From NCBI GenBank assembly GCA_002385265.1, contig DGDD01000184.1, positions 1 through 22,286 on the forward strand: a stretch of 22,286 bases of DNA, written 5' to 3'. The notes beneath the pieces were generated by a model that worked only from the letters and a program-made list of their open reading frames with translations, had not been told where the DNA came from and ran no database searches. The position numbers were made by a program, and so were the translations under genes. The DNA comes from Chitinophagaceae bacterium UBA3961 (GTDB taxonomy: Bacteria > Bacteroidota > Bacteroidia > Chitinophagales > Chitinophagaceae). This document shows, one piece after another, positions 6,851 through 14,397 of the stretch. The stretch's first letter is position 1. The number at the start of each line of letters is the position of its first letter.

Positions 6851-7213
6851 ATGAATTTTTCGAAATTGGTTCCCAATATCTTTTATCAAAACATCCATGA
6901 TGGACTCGCTCTATTTGTTGATTGCCTGCAATTCAAAATTGGGCATCAAGAATTGAATGCCTCTACCCCCTTTTGTGTTGTAGAGAAGGACGGGCTTCGG
7001 ATTAATCTTTTTCAAGATGCATTTTATGCAAAAGAGCACCATCCTGAATTCCGATTGGTAACCGATTCTATTGAAGAAGTATACCGTCAGGTTTCCAGCA
7101 CACATCCGCAATTACTGCATCCGAACTTGAATAAAATAACACTAAGGCCCTGGGGCGCCAAAGAATTTGCATTGAAAGACGGGCAACTAGGAATCATCAT
7201 TCAGGAATGGTAA
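6851..7213 (+). CDS. VOC superfamily protein (glyoxalase/bleomycin-resistance-like)
   Basis: The 120-aa protein shows the VOC layout. A first strand and helix (NIFYQNIHDGLALFVDCLQF) are followed by a strand with FCVVEKDGLRINLFQ. The second module has FRLVTDSIEEVYRQV, then the closing KEFALKDGQLGIIIQEW, equivalent to the usual D-P-G-N-x-ixixe end. Members bind small hydrophobic or metal-coordinated ligands, including glutathione adducts, bleomycin and fosfomycin; substrate here is unknown. It is distinct from the PhnB-like protein at 3205. TACCTTTC at 6831-6838 may be its -7 box. No partner gene is close. Confidence 0.8.
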   Translation: MNFSKLVPNIFYQNIHDGLALFVDCLQFKIGHQELNASTPFCVVEKDGLRINLFQDAFYAKEHHPEFRLVTDSIEEVYRQVSSTHPQLLHPNLNKITLRPWGAKEFALKDGQLGIIIQEW

Positions 7214-7332
7214 TACCCTTTGCTTTCCACCCATCTGTTGAACCAACGTATGCAATCACCCACAAAAAATCAAAATTTCACCTACATCATATTTTTTTGT
7301 AACTTATCCCCCTAGTTTAGAAAACGAACTGT

Positions 7333-7830
7333 ATGAAATACACCCTCCCCTATTTTGGTGAATTGGATTTAACCGATCTTGAAGACAGATACGATGTTAG
7401 CTTTGAGTTCAATGGCGAAGAAATAGATGCCGACTTGAATTTCGACGAAGCAAAAATTGAGCAAAAACATTTGGATATTGTCAAGAACTTTTTGGACAAA
7501 CTAACAGAGTTTGATGCTAAAAACCACCAACACATTCTAAATGATTTTCGAAGTGAGAAAGGAGACACCGTAAAAGAGTACCTCAGTTTTCATTTAGAAC
7601 AAATACCAAAAGACGAATTGGTCGGCCTTGTTGATTTTAACGATACAGCAGTTAGTCCTGAGGAACAACTGTTCAAAGCTATCAAATTAGTGCGTGTTGG
7701 TTTTTACCCCCATGATGAAGAGCAGATTGTTGTATTTGATTATTCTATTGGAAGAAACCTAACTGATCATATTATTGTAGTGGATGTAGACAAGAAAGGC
7801 AATTTGAACTATATAACCATGGAAAGCTAA
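7333..7830 (+). CDS. DUF2004 family protein
   Basis: The 165-aa cytosolic acidic protein matches my memory of DUF2004. It opens with MKYTLPYFGELDLTDLE, and the middle contains GDTVKEYLSFHLEQI. It ends with VRVGFYPHDEEQIVVFDYSI, then IIVVDVDKKGNL and the terminal ITMES. Function is unknown. Family members are full length at about 155-165 aa, so this one is intact. The ATG at 7333 is followed directly by the conserved N-terminus. TAGTTTAG (7313-7320) is a possible -7 box but lacks a spaced -33 element. The gene stands alone. Confidence 0.85.
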   Translation: MKYTLPYFGELDLTDLEDRYDVSFEFNGEEIDADLNFDEAKIEQKHLDIVKNFLDKLTEFDAKNHQHILNDFRSEKGDTVKEYLSFHLEQIPKDELVGLVDFNDTAVSPEEQLFKAIKLVRVGFYPHDEEQIVVFDYSIGRNLTDHIIVVDVDKKGNLNYITMES

Positions 7831-8142
7831 TACATGAAAACCAGTGATTGAGTTATTAAGTTGTTTAGTAATTCAGTGATCGCACCAAAAAATCGTTACA
7901 CCTAAAATATCCACCTTTAAAAACGCTTCTTTAAGCGGAAGACTTGTGAAATGCGCCGAACTTAAAAACTCCATCACTAAATCACTCAAATACTCCCTTC
8001 TTAGCTTGTTCAAACGAGATCCGCCAACTCAAATAAAAACCGCTTCATTGAGGCGATTCCATCTTACTGCCTTATCTTTCCAACACCAATACCATATTGA
8101 ATAAAATCAATATATTAACTGATTACATTTATAAGAACTACC
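7831..8142. other. Long intergenic region with oppositely oriented low-complexity repeats and two small hairpins
   Basis: No gene is seen. At 7841-7880 there is a run built from GTGATTGAG / TTTAGTAATTCAGTGAT words. At 7961-7990 the reverse complement of the same vocabulary appears (ATCACTAAATCACTCAAA). Between and after them are small hairpins CGCTT-CTTT-AAGCG (7924-7937) and CGCTTC-ATT-GAGGCG (8041-8055, one G-T pair). TATCTTTC (8073-8080) may be the -7 box of the peptidase gene at 8143; no TTTG is well placed upstream. Confidence 0.45.
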
Positions 8143-9579
8143 ATGAAATTTTTTTATACCTTATCTCTTCTCATTACACCATTCATCGCTATTTCTCAAA
8201 ACTGTCATTGCGATAGCCTCTTTCTGGAAACTCGTCAATTAGTAGAAGAAAATTATGCCGGATGGTTCGATAAAGTAAGTCCGAAAAACAAGGCAGTATA
8301 TCAAAATTGGACGCAACAAAAATACCTGAAGTCCAAAGCAGTGAAAACCGACAGCACCTGCGCGAAACTGTTAAAAGAATGGATCGGCTTTTTCAAAGAC
8401 AAACACCTCCGAGTTTTGTATAGTCAGCCTCAGAAAGCCTCAACGCCCCAACAAAGAAACGAAACCCCTATTCAGATTATCAAGTACTCCTTAACTGAAG
8501 CAAGTGCTCAGGACTATTTCAAAACAGCAACAACCTTAGATCCTATTGAAGGCATCTACAGCAACGCCAATTACAAGCTTGCCATAATAAAGGCAAAACC
8601 TAATTTATTCTACGCTGTTATACTAAGCTCTCAAAACGAAAATTGGACAGTAGGGGAAGTAAAACTTACCATAGAAAAAAAGGGTGCTACCTATTTGGGC
8701 ACCTTCTACGCAGGAGATAAAACCGAAACTTCCACTCATACGGTATCATTGGTAGACAATGTGTTGGATTTCGATATTGTGTTTTTTGAAAAACTGAGTC
8801 CCTACTCAGGAACCAAACGCGATCTAACAGAATACGAAATCAGTAAAGACAAAGATGCCCCTAGTCTTCAATTCAAAAATGATCTCGCAATTTGGACCTT
8901 CCCAACTTTTTATAGCAATTCAGAAGAGCAAACGGCTTTTCTTCTCGAAAAATATAAAAACAAATTGGCTGAAACACCTTATTGGATCATTGACCTGAGA
9001 AACAATGCCGGCGGCGATTACAGAGTGGGATGGCAATTGTTCCCCTATATCTATTCCAAACCTGTAGTGAAATACTACGGTGAAATGCGTTTATCGAAGC
9101 AAAACATAGAGCTCTGGTTCAATAGCTTTGTTAAGAATTACTATGACCAAGCCGATGACAAAACGAAGAAAGAAATTGATGATGAACTCGCCGTTATGAG
9201 AAGTCAGATTGGAAAAATGTACAATGGCCGTAACAAAGCCACCGACACCTTGCAGCTAGCAAAAATACTTCCCAACCCTAAAAAGATTGCGATCTTAATC
9301 AACGAAAATACCATAAGCAGCGGCGAACTCTTTACAATGTTGGCGCAGCAGAGTGACAAAGTAGTAGTAATGGGTACCAACTCAGGTGGAATGATGGATT
9401 ATGGAAATGTACTGCGTTACAAAACAACCTATCCAACAATAAGAATACAAATTCCCATTGATCGAATGTTGTGGTTGAATACAGGTTTTTCGGTTGATAA
9501 AGCAGGGTTATCACCCCAATTGAAATTCAAAAATGGTGATTGGATAGAACAAGCGATACAATATCTGAAAATGAACTAG
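8143..9579 (+). CDS. Secreted S41-family (tail-specific) peptidase, lysine of the Ctp dyad absent
   Basis: The 478-aa protein has a signal peptide (MKFFYTLSLLITPFIAISQ). The C-terminal S41 domain contains WIIDLRNNAGGDY (about residues 279-291), then NENTISSGELF with the likely nucleophile Ser392. MGTNSGGMMDYGN is the usual conserved turn. Aligning to Tsp/CtpA, where the general-base Lys is 25 residues after the Ser, gives Met417 here. The classic Ser-Lys dyad is therefore not intact; a His-based arrangement or lost activity is possible. No PDZ motif was seen. The N-terminal 250 residues are probably a substrate-binding region. Only 28 bp separate it from the arr-like gene, so co-transcription is possible. 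Confidence 0.85.
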   Translation: MKFFYTLSLLITPFIAISQNCHCDSLFLETRQLVEENYAGWFDKVSPKNKAVYQNWTQQKYLKSKAVKTDSTCAKLLKEWIGFFKDKHLRVLYSQPQKASTPQQRNETPIQIIKYSLTEASAQDYFKTATTLDPIEGIYSNANYKLAIIKAKPNLFYAVILSSQNENWTVGEVKLTIEKKGATYLGTFYAGDKTETSTHTVSLVDNVLDFDIVFFEKLSPYSGTKRDLTEYEISKDKDAPSLQFKNDLAIWTFPTFYSNSEEQTAFLLEKYKNKLAETPYWIIDLRNNAGGDYRVGWQLFPYIYSKPVVKYYGEMRLSKQNIELWFNSFVKNYYDQADDKTKKEIDDELAVMRSQIGKMYNGRNKATDTLQLAKILPNPKKIAILINENTISSGELFTMLAQQSDKVVVMGTNSGGMMDYGNVLRYKTTYPTIRIQIPIDRMLWLNTGFSVDKAGLSPQLKFKNGDWIEQAIQYLKMN

Positions 9580-9607
9580 TTTTATTTCCATAAACGTATA
9601 AAAACGG

Positions 9608-10009
9608 ATGATTATGGATGTTCTTGACAGTGGACCTTTTTATCATGGCACAAGGGCCCAACTCAAAATCGGCGATTATTTAACAGCGGGGTTTCAGTCG
9701 AACTATTACCCGGAAGTAATCATGAATCACATTTATTTTACTGCCTTGATCAATGGTGCGGGATTAGCGGCAGAACTAGCAAACGGAGACAATCCTCCAA
9801 CTGTATACTTAGTTGAGCCAACCGGCAGTTTTGAAAACGACCCGAATGTTACTGATAAAAAATTTCCCGGCAATCCAACCAGATCGTATAGAAGTACGGC
9901 TCCTCTAAAAATTATTGGAATTGCTGCGGAATGGACCCGCCTGACGAGTGAAGAACTAAATAACTGGAAAGAACGTATTGCAAACATCAAAGGGGCCATC
10001 ATCAATTAA
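9608..10009 (+). CDS. arr: Arr family NAD-dependent rifampin ADP-ribosyltransferase
   Basis: The 133-aa protein matches the Arr family along its length: GPFYHGTRAQLKIGDYLTAG, MNHIYFTAL, VYLVEPTGSF, then DPNVTDKKFPGNPTRSYRS. Known family members transfer ADP-ribose from NAD to the C23 hydroxyl of rifamycins and so confer resistance. The residues equivalent to the reported catalytic set of the mycobacterial enzyme are kept: His13, Tyr43 and Asp78. The preceding acidic position is Asn77 where most have Asp. Length agrees with the chromosomal type (about 135-140 aa). ATG 9608 and ATG 9614 are both possible starts. It is followed after 9 bp by a RibD/DHFR-fold gene, so the two are probably co-transcribed. 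Confidence 0.93.
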   Translation: MIMDVLDSGPFYHGTRAQLKIGDYLTAGFQSNYYPEVIMNHIYFTALINGAGLAAELANGDNPPTVYLVEPTGSFENDPNVTDKKFPGNPTRSYRSTAPLKIIGIAAEWTRLTSEELNNWKERIANIKGAIIN

Positions 10010-10018
10010 ATTCATAGT

Positions 10019-10591
10019 ATGCGCAACATTATTTCATTCATGCACATTTCTCTCGACGGGTTCGTTTGCGGACCCAATGGAGAAATGAATTGGATCAAAG
10101 TAGACGATGAAATTTTTGATCACGTTGAGAAACGTATCATGAAGACTGATACTGCCTTGTACGGCAGAGTTACTTACGAAATGATGCAAAGCTATTGGCC
10201 AACTGCAGCCGAACAGCCGAATGCAAGTAATCATGACAAGAATCATTCGAAGTGGTACAGTAAAGCACACAAGATCGTGCTATCGAATCGTTTAAAAGAC
10301 AAGCAGTTCGAAAACACAACCATTCTTTCAGAGAATTTTATCGCCGACCTAAAAGCAATTAAAGAAACCGAAGGATCGGAAATTCTGGTATTTGGGAGTC
10401 CAAGTACTACTCATGCGCTTATTCATGCCGGTATGATTGACGGCTATTGGCTCTTTATTAACCCGATACTATTAGGTTCAGGAATTCCGCTATTTAGTAA
10501 TGGCAGTTCCCAAAAACTGCTTCAACGAATTTCTACACATGAATTCAAAAATGGCGTAACCGAATTGAACTATGAAGTGAGGCCTTCTTAA
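10019..10591 (+). CDS. Dihydrofolate reductase family protein (RibD C-terminal fold)
   Basis: The 190-aa cytosolic protein has the RibD_C/YyaP layout. MHISLDGFVCGPNGEMNW is at the N-terminus and TALYGRVTYEMMQSYWP follows near residues 45-61. ILVFGSPSTTHALI and FINPILLGSGIPLF form the C-terminal nucleotide-binding half. Relatives are NAD(P)H-dependent reductases, mostly of unknown substrate, and are distinct from folA. The 9-bp gap to the arr-like gene suggests translational or transcriptional coupling. A functional link to rifamycin handling is only inferred from position. A second paralogue is at 18446. Confidence 0.9.
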   Translation: MRNIISFMHISLDGFVCGPNGEMNWIKVDDEIFDHVEKRIMKTDTALYGRVTYEMMQSYWPTAAEQPNASNHDKNHSKWYSKAHKIVLSNRLKDKQFENTTILSENFIADLKAIKETEGSEILVFGSPSTTHALIHAGMIDGYWLFINPILLGSGIPLFSNGSSQKLLQRISTHEFKNGVTELNYEVRPS

Positions 10592-10661
10592 TTTTCTATT
10601 AAATAGCTGTGAACGGTGCAGCGTTTTGGTGCAAGTAAAAGTCTTTCTGAAAACAAGTCAA

Positions 10662-11105
10662 ATGAAATTGACTAAAACCATTTTATTTATTACTGCGGTA
10701 GTGGCATTTACCGCTTGTGATCGAAACGGACTGTCCAACCCCATCGATTCAAAAGACCTAAAAGGAATTTGGGAATACCGTGGCTCCAAAGGAGGCATGG
10801 TAGCCTATCCTGATCCTGCCTCCTATGCACCTGGAAATGGAAATCTATGGAAATTCAGTACCGGCAAATTCCAGTATGTTTTCAAAGATTCTATCTACAG
10901 ATCCGGGATTTATAGAATAAGTGTAGGAACAGGAACCGACTTAAATGAATCACGTCCAATAGACCAATTCTACTTTAACAACGAAGCCGCTGAAAGCATG
11001 GAACTCGTAAATGATACTTTAAAAATTTATTACGGGATGATTGCTGCCGATGGAGTAGTGAATTACTATGTGAAAATTTCCAACGACACCAGCTTTGTAA
11101 AATAA
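10662..11105 (+). CDS. Small lipoprotein, possibly lipocalin-like
   Basis: The 147-aa product begins with a lipoprotein signal (MKLTKTILFITAVVAFTAC, lipobox FTAC, Cys19). The mature protein has LKGIWEYRGSKGG, LWKFSTGKFQYVF and SGIYRI, with alternating strands that suggest a small beta-barrel of the lipocalin-like type common in Bacteroidota lipoproteins. I cannot name a specific family. The start is the ATG at 10662; an in-frame TTG 36 bases upstream would spoil the signal peptide. It lies 70 bp after the reductase gene and may belong to the same unit. Confidence 0.75.
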   Translation: MKLTKTILFITAVVAFTACDRNGLSNPIDSKDLKGIWEYRGSKGGMVAYPDPASYAPGNGNLWKFSTGKFQYVFKDSIYRSGIYRISVGTGTDLNESRPIDQFYFNNEAAESMELVNDTLKIYYGMIAADGVVNYYVKISNDTSFVK

Positions 11106-11219
11106 ACCAGGACCTCGCATTGACCTAATAATCTGACTTACTGCTACCGGTACTTTAAAACTTTCGGAAAGCATTATAAGCGGCTCAAAAATTAGCCGGC
11201 ATTTGTGTAAGTTTACACC

Positions 11220-11948
11220 ATGAAAAATCTATCAATTCTTGCAATTGTATTCATTCAATCCACTTCCTTATTCGCTCAACCAAAGCAAGCTCCCTTAAAA
11301 ATTGAGCACTTAACAGAAAATTTCTATATATACACCACCTATCATCTTTATCAAAATGAACCGGTACAAGCAAATGGAATGTATTTGGTTACAAAAGAAG
11401 GTGTGGTGCTGTTTGACACACCTTGGGATACAACCCAATTTCAACCTTTGCTCGACAGCATTGAATACAAACACCACAAAAAAGTGATTCTTTGCATTGC
11501 CACGCATTTCCACGATGATAAAACAGCCGGCCTTGAATATTACAAACTAAAGGGAATCAAAACCTATACCACTGTTCTCACCGATCAGTGGAGTGAGAAA
11601 AGAAATATGAAAAGAGCTGACAATTTGATTTCGAACGATACCCTATTTTCCGTTGGGGGCTATCGATTCAAAACCTTCTATCCCGGAGAAGGACATACGG
11701 CAGACAATATTGTGATCTGGTTTGAAAAAGAACGGCTTCTAATAGCTGGTTGTTTAATAAAAGGCTCAGATGCAGAAAATCTTGGCTTTTTAGGAGATGC
11801 CAATCCGGCAGCCTATGCCGCTACCGTTCAACGGGTGATAGACTATTGTAAAAATCCGAAATTTGTTGTTATAACCCACAGTCCGGGATACAGCCCTAAA
11901 ACCATCCTACATACGCTGAAGCTAGCAAAGGAATTGCCGCAAAAGTAA
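11220..11948 (+). CDS. Subclass B1 metallo-beta-lactamase
   Basis: The 242-aa exported protein has a signal peptide (MKNLSILAIVFIQSTSLFAQ). It carries all B1 zinc ligands. The Zn1 site has His96 and His98 (ATHFHDD) and His159 (GEGHTADN). The Zn2 site has Asp100, Cys178 (IAGCLIKG) and His220 (VITHSPGY). The Cys and the HxHxD form separate it from B3 and B2 enzymes. Asn187 in ENLGFLGDAN corresponds to the conserved substrate-binding Asn of the B1 group. The last His sits in THSPGY, not the more common GH motif. B1 enzymes hydrolyse penicillins, cephalosporins and carbapenems in the periplasm; the spectrum here is unknown. Its length is typical. A nucleotidyltransferase gene follows after 48 bp. 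Confidence 0.93.
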   Translation: MKNLSILAIVFIQSTSLFAQPKQAPLKIEHLTENFYIYTTYHLYQNEPVQANGMYLVTKEGVVLFDTPWDTTQFQPLLDSIEYKHHKKVILCIATHFHDDKTAGLEYYKLKGIKTYTTVLTDQWSEKRNMKRADNLISNDTLFSVGGYRFKTFYPGEGHTADNIVIWFEKERLLIAGCLIKGSDAENLGFLGDANPAAYAATVQRVIDYCKNPKFVVITHSPGYSPKTILHTLKLAKELPQK

Positions 11949-11996
11949 ATTCCTCGATCTTCGTATTAGAAAATACTAATCTCTTTAACTTCAAGA

Positions 11997-12776
11997 ATGG
12001 TTCAAAAGGATTTTGCAAATAGAGCCGTTTCCATTTTAAAGGAAACAGAGTCAGTGATTGGGTTGGCTGCCGGAGGATCGTGGATAACAAATGAGTTAGA
12101 TGAATTTTCTGATCTCGACTTGATAGTAGTTACGGTCGATAAAATTTCCGATCAGATTGCTAAAATGAAAGAAATTGCCGATTCACTCGGTGATCTTCTT
12201 TCAGCGTTCACCGGCGAGCACGTTGGGGAACCAAGGTTGTTGATTTGCTTATATGAAAATCCGTTGCTACATGTTGATCTGAAATTTCTAACACTCAACG
12301 AATTTCACGTTAGAGTTGAGAATCCTGTTGTATTGTTGGATAAGAAAGATCTATTAGCCTCAAGTTTTAAAAAATCCGATCCGAAATTCCCCTACCCCGA
12401 TTACCAATGGATCGAAGACCGCATTTGGACCTGGATTCATTATGCACTAACAAAAATAGGAAGAGGGGAATACTTAGAAGCGCACGACTTTCTTGCATCC
12501 TTAAGAATGATGGTGTTAGGTCCGCTTCTTCACATCAAAAAATCAAGTTTGCCAAGGGGAGTACGTAAACTTGAATCTATATTAGATGAAGAAGAAATAA
12601 CCGAGCTTCGTAAAACTTTATCGAACTACAACAGAAATGATTTGCTAAAGAGTTTAAGAAATGCAGTAAATCTGTACAAACAATTAAGAACATCACTATT
12701 CGATGAAACAATTCAGCTTCAAGAAGCAACGGAACGAGCGGTGATGAAGTATTTCGATCAGTTAGAGAAAGACTGA
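11997..12776 (+). CDS. Nucleotidyltransferase-fold protein (aminoglycoside adenylyltransferase-like)
   Basis: The 259-aa cytosolic protein has the minimal nucleotidyltransferase signature. GLAAGGSW (Gly26-Gly27-Ser28) is followed by SDLDLIVV with Asp39 and Asp41, and the third carboxylate is Asp94 in LHVDLKF. The C-terminal half (about 130-259) is helical, as in aminoglycoside 6-adenylyltransferase-like proteins. I recall relatives misnamed oxalate:formate antiporter in databases. The substrate could be a drug, a protein or another metabolite. The gene follows the metallo-beta-lactamase by 48 bp and shares its strand, so co-transcription is possible. No terminator follows; the next feature is a tandem duplication. 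Confidence 0.85.
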   Translation: MVQKDFANRAVSILKETESVIGLAAGGSWITNELDEFSDLDLIVVTVDKISDQIAKMKEIADSLGDLLSAFTGEHVGEPRLLICLYENPLLHVDLKFLTLNEFHVRVENPVVLLDKKDLLASSFKKSDPKFPYPDYQWIEDRIWTWIHYALTKIGRGEYLEAHDFLASLRMMVLGPLLHIKKSSLPRGVRKLESILDEEEITELRKTLSNYNRNDLLKSLRNAVNLYKQLRTSLFDETIQLQEATERAVMKYFDQLEKD

Positions 12777-12814
12777 TGCTATCCTTTTCACCCTATCTAA
12801 TTTGAGATCTAATA

Positions 12815-13033
12815 CAAAAATTGGATTTCAATGCCACAATTCAATCTTATTCTGAACAGTGCCACCAAAGCGACAAAGGTAATCCTTACCCAAATCCTAC
12901 TCATCCAACTCAATCCTAGCTTAACACAATTGGCCTACAGTGCCACAATTCAATTCTATTCTGAACGGGGCCACCAAAGCTACAAAGGTAATCCTAACCC
13001 AAATCCTACCAATCCAACCTAATCCTAGCTTAA
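12815..13033. repeat. 109-bp tandem duplication upstream of a lipoprotein gene
   Basis: Two copies, with best-conserved cores at 12832-12924 and 12941-13033, are offset by 109 bp. By eye 83 of 93 core positions agree. The similarity extends a little upstream of each core (ATTGG and flanks). Each copy contains CCACCAAAG, ACAAAGGTAATCC and a run of ATCC words (ATCCTA, ATCCAAC, AATCCTAGCTTAA). The offset is not a multiple of three, so the open frame through it is not a protein. On the minus strand each copy carries TACCTTTG, a perfect -7 match. The second copy ends 31 bp before the lipoprotein ATG. Confidence 0.85.
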
Positions 13034-13064
13034 AATGGCGTACATTCACCCCCAAAAACGCCAC

Positions 13065-13520
13065 ATGAAATTCACCCTCATCTGCTTAAGCCTGCTCACA
13101 GTAGTAGCTTGCAATACCCCGGCAACAAAAGAGCCAAGCCCCGCTCCTATCATCGGTACTTGGAAACTACTTTCCGGCACAACCATTAAAGGAACCGATA
13201 CTACCACCACCGATTATACCAAAGGCAAAGAAATGATCAAGATCATTACTGCCACGCATTTCTCATTTCTCAACCACGATTTGAATCATGGAAAAGATTC
13301 CACTGCCTCCTTTACCGCCGGCGGTGGCCGCGTGAAAATTGGCGAGGGCAAGTACACTGAACTATTGGACTATTGCAACTACCGTGAATGGGAAGGCGGA
13401 ACCTTTGATTTCGATTATACGGTTTCAGGAGATTCGCTTTCAATCATCGGAATTGAAAAAGTGGAAAAAGCAGATGTGAATCATTTGAATATCGAGAAAT
13501 ACATAAGAGTGAAACAATAA
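13065..13520 (+). CDS. Lipocalin-like lipoprotein (DUF4488-like)
   Basis: The 151-aa protein has a short lipoprotein signal (MKFTLICLSLLTVVAC, Cys16) and a Pro-rich linker. The mature domain starts with IIGTWKLLSG and continues with IKIITATHFSFL, then GGGRVKIGEGKYTELLDY and FDYTVSGDSLSIIG. This series of strands is typical of DUF4488/lipocalin-like Bacteroidota lipoproteins, which are thought to bind a small ligand in a beta-barrel. The ATG at 13065 is chosen because the signal peptide begins there; an earlier in-frame ATG at 13035 adds ten residues next to the duplication. It is followed after 42 bp by the CPBP gene, so the two may share a transcript. Confidence 0.85.
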   Translation: MKFTLICLSLLTVVACNTPATKEPSPAPIIGTWKLLSGTTIKGTDTTTTDYTKGKEMIKIITATHFSFLNHDLNHGKDSTASFTAGGGRVKIGEGKYTELLDYCNYREWEGGTFDFDYTVSGDSLSIIGIEKVEKADVNHLNIEKYIRVKQ

Positions 13521-13562
13521 TAGCCACTACATGTATTGGAATTAAACTAAAAGAAATCGAAA

Positions 13563-14372
13563 ATGAAGACGCATCTAAAACTTTACGGCAACGCTTTCTT
13601 ATTTTGTTTCTTGTTTACAGCTCTTTATGTACTCGTGTATTTCTTTGTATCTCCTATCTACTCTGAACCGAGTCGGACTTTTCACGCGTTCGTTGGTTGC
13701 CTTGTAGCTTTTGGAATAAGCTATGTTTTTATAAAACAAGATCGAAGATCATGGAAAGAAATTGGGGTAAGTCTCCAATCAAGCTCCATTCCTAACTTCT
13801 TAAAAGGTGTTCTCATTGGAATCTTTATCATGGGGACTCTAGTTCTAGCAGTTGTGTTATTTTCCAATTTCTCTATTCACACAAATACAAATGCCAGTTT
13901 ACTAAACTTTCTCCTTTCAACGGCTGTGCTATTACCGCTTGCCTATATGGAGGAGCTTGCTTTTCGCGGCTATCCACTGCTTATCTTAAAAGAAGGAACC
14001 TCCACTCGAATAGCACTCGTTGGTACATCAATACTCTTTGCTCTTTACCACATTGCAAATAACTGGACGTTTCAAGCCGCTTTTTTAGGTGCCGGAGTTT
14101 GGGGAATTGTATATGGAATTGCAGCCCTTTATTCTAAAGGGTTGGCCATGCCCACCGGACTGCATTATGCAGCCAATCTCACTACTTCTGCATTTAGTGT
14201 AAAATCAGGCGGTGCAGCACTTTGGGTGCTTACAAATAAGTCGGGGAGCAGTTTAGAAGAATATCAAGCAAGTGAGTTGGAGACGCTGTTACCGCAGTTG
14301 GGGTTGTTGATATTTGCGATTTTGGCAATGGAATCATATATTAGGTTTGAAAGAAATAAACTCCAACACTGA
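13563..14372 (+). CDS. CPBP family intramembrane glutamic protease
   Basis: The 269-aa integral membrane protein has about seven or eight hydrophobic helices. It carries the three CPBP (Abi) motifs: Glu130-Glu131-xxx-Arg135 (YMEELAFRG), His163 (FALYH), and His201 with Asn205 (GLHYAAN). Members such as Rce1 cleave CAAX-type substrates; bacterial ones act in bacteriocin processing or immunity and other unknown proteolysis. All active-site residues are present. The gene is flanked at 42 bp by the lipocalin-like lipoprotein and at 25 bp by a 425-aa unrecognised protein, a layout suggesting one transcription unit. No bacteriocin-like precursor peptide was found nearby. Confidence 0.9.
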   Translation: MKTHLKLYGNAFLFCFLFTALYVLVYFFVSPIYSEPSRTFHAFVGCLVAFGISYVFIKQDRRSWKEIGVSLQSSSIPNFLKGVLIGIFIMGTLVLAVVLFSNFSIHTNTNASLLNFLLSTAVLLPLAYMEELAFRGYPLLILKEGTSTRIALVGTSILFALYHIANNWTFQAAFLGAGVWGIVYGIAALYSKGLAMPTGLHYAANLTTSAFSVKSGGAALWVLTNKSGSSLEEYQASELETLLPQLGLLIFAILAMESYIRFERNKLQH

Positions 14373-14397
14373 TATTGCTATTTGAATCATTCAAGAA

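Noticed and set aside
10019..10591. True dihydrofolate reductase conferring trimethoprim resistance
   Set aside because: The motifs fit the RibD C-terminal/YyaP group rather than FolA or Dfr enzymes, so a resistance role is not supported.
12831..13022. 63-aa open frame through the duplication as a gene
   Set aside because: The 109-bp period shifts the reading frame between the copies, so the two copies do not encode the same peptide.
391..13034. Chromosomal integron cassette array, suggested by many small same-strand single genes including an Arr family member
   Set aside because: No GTTRRRY/RYYYAAC attC-like pairs or shared structured sites were found at gene ends. Several genes have signal peptides and their own promoter-like boxes, and no integrase is present.
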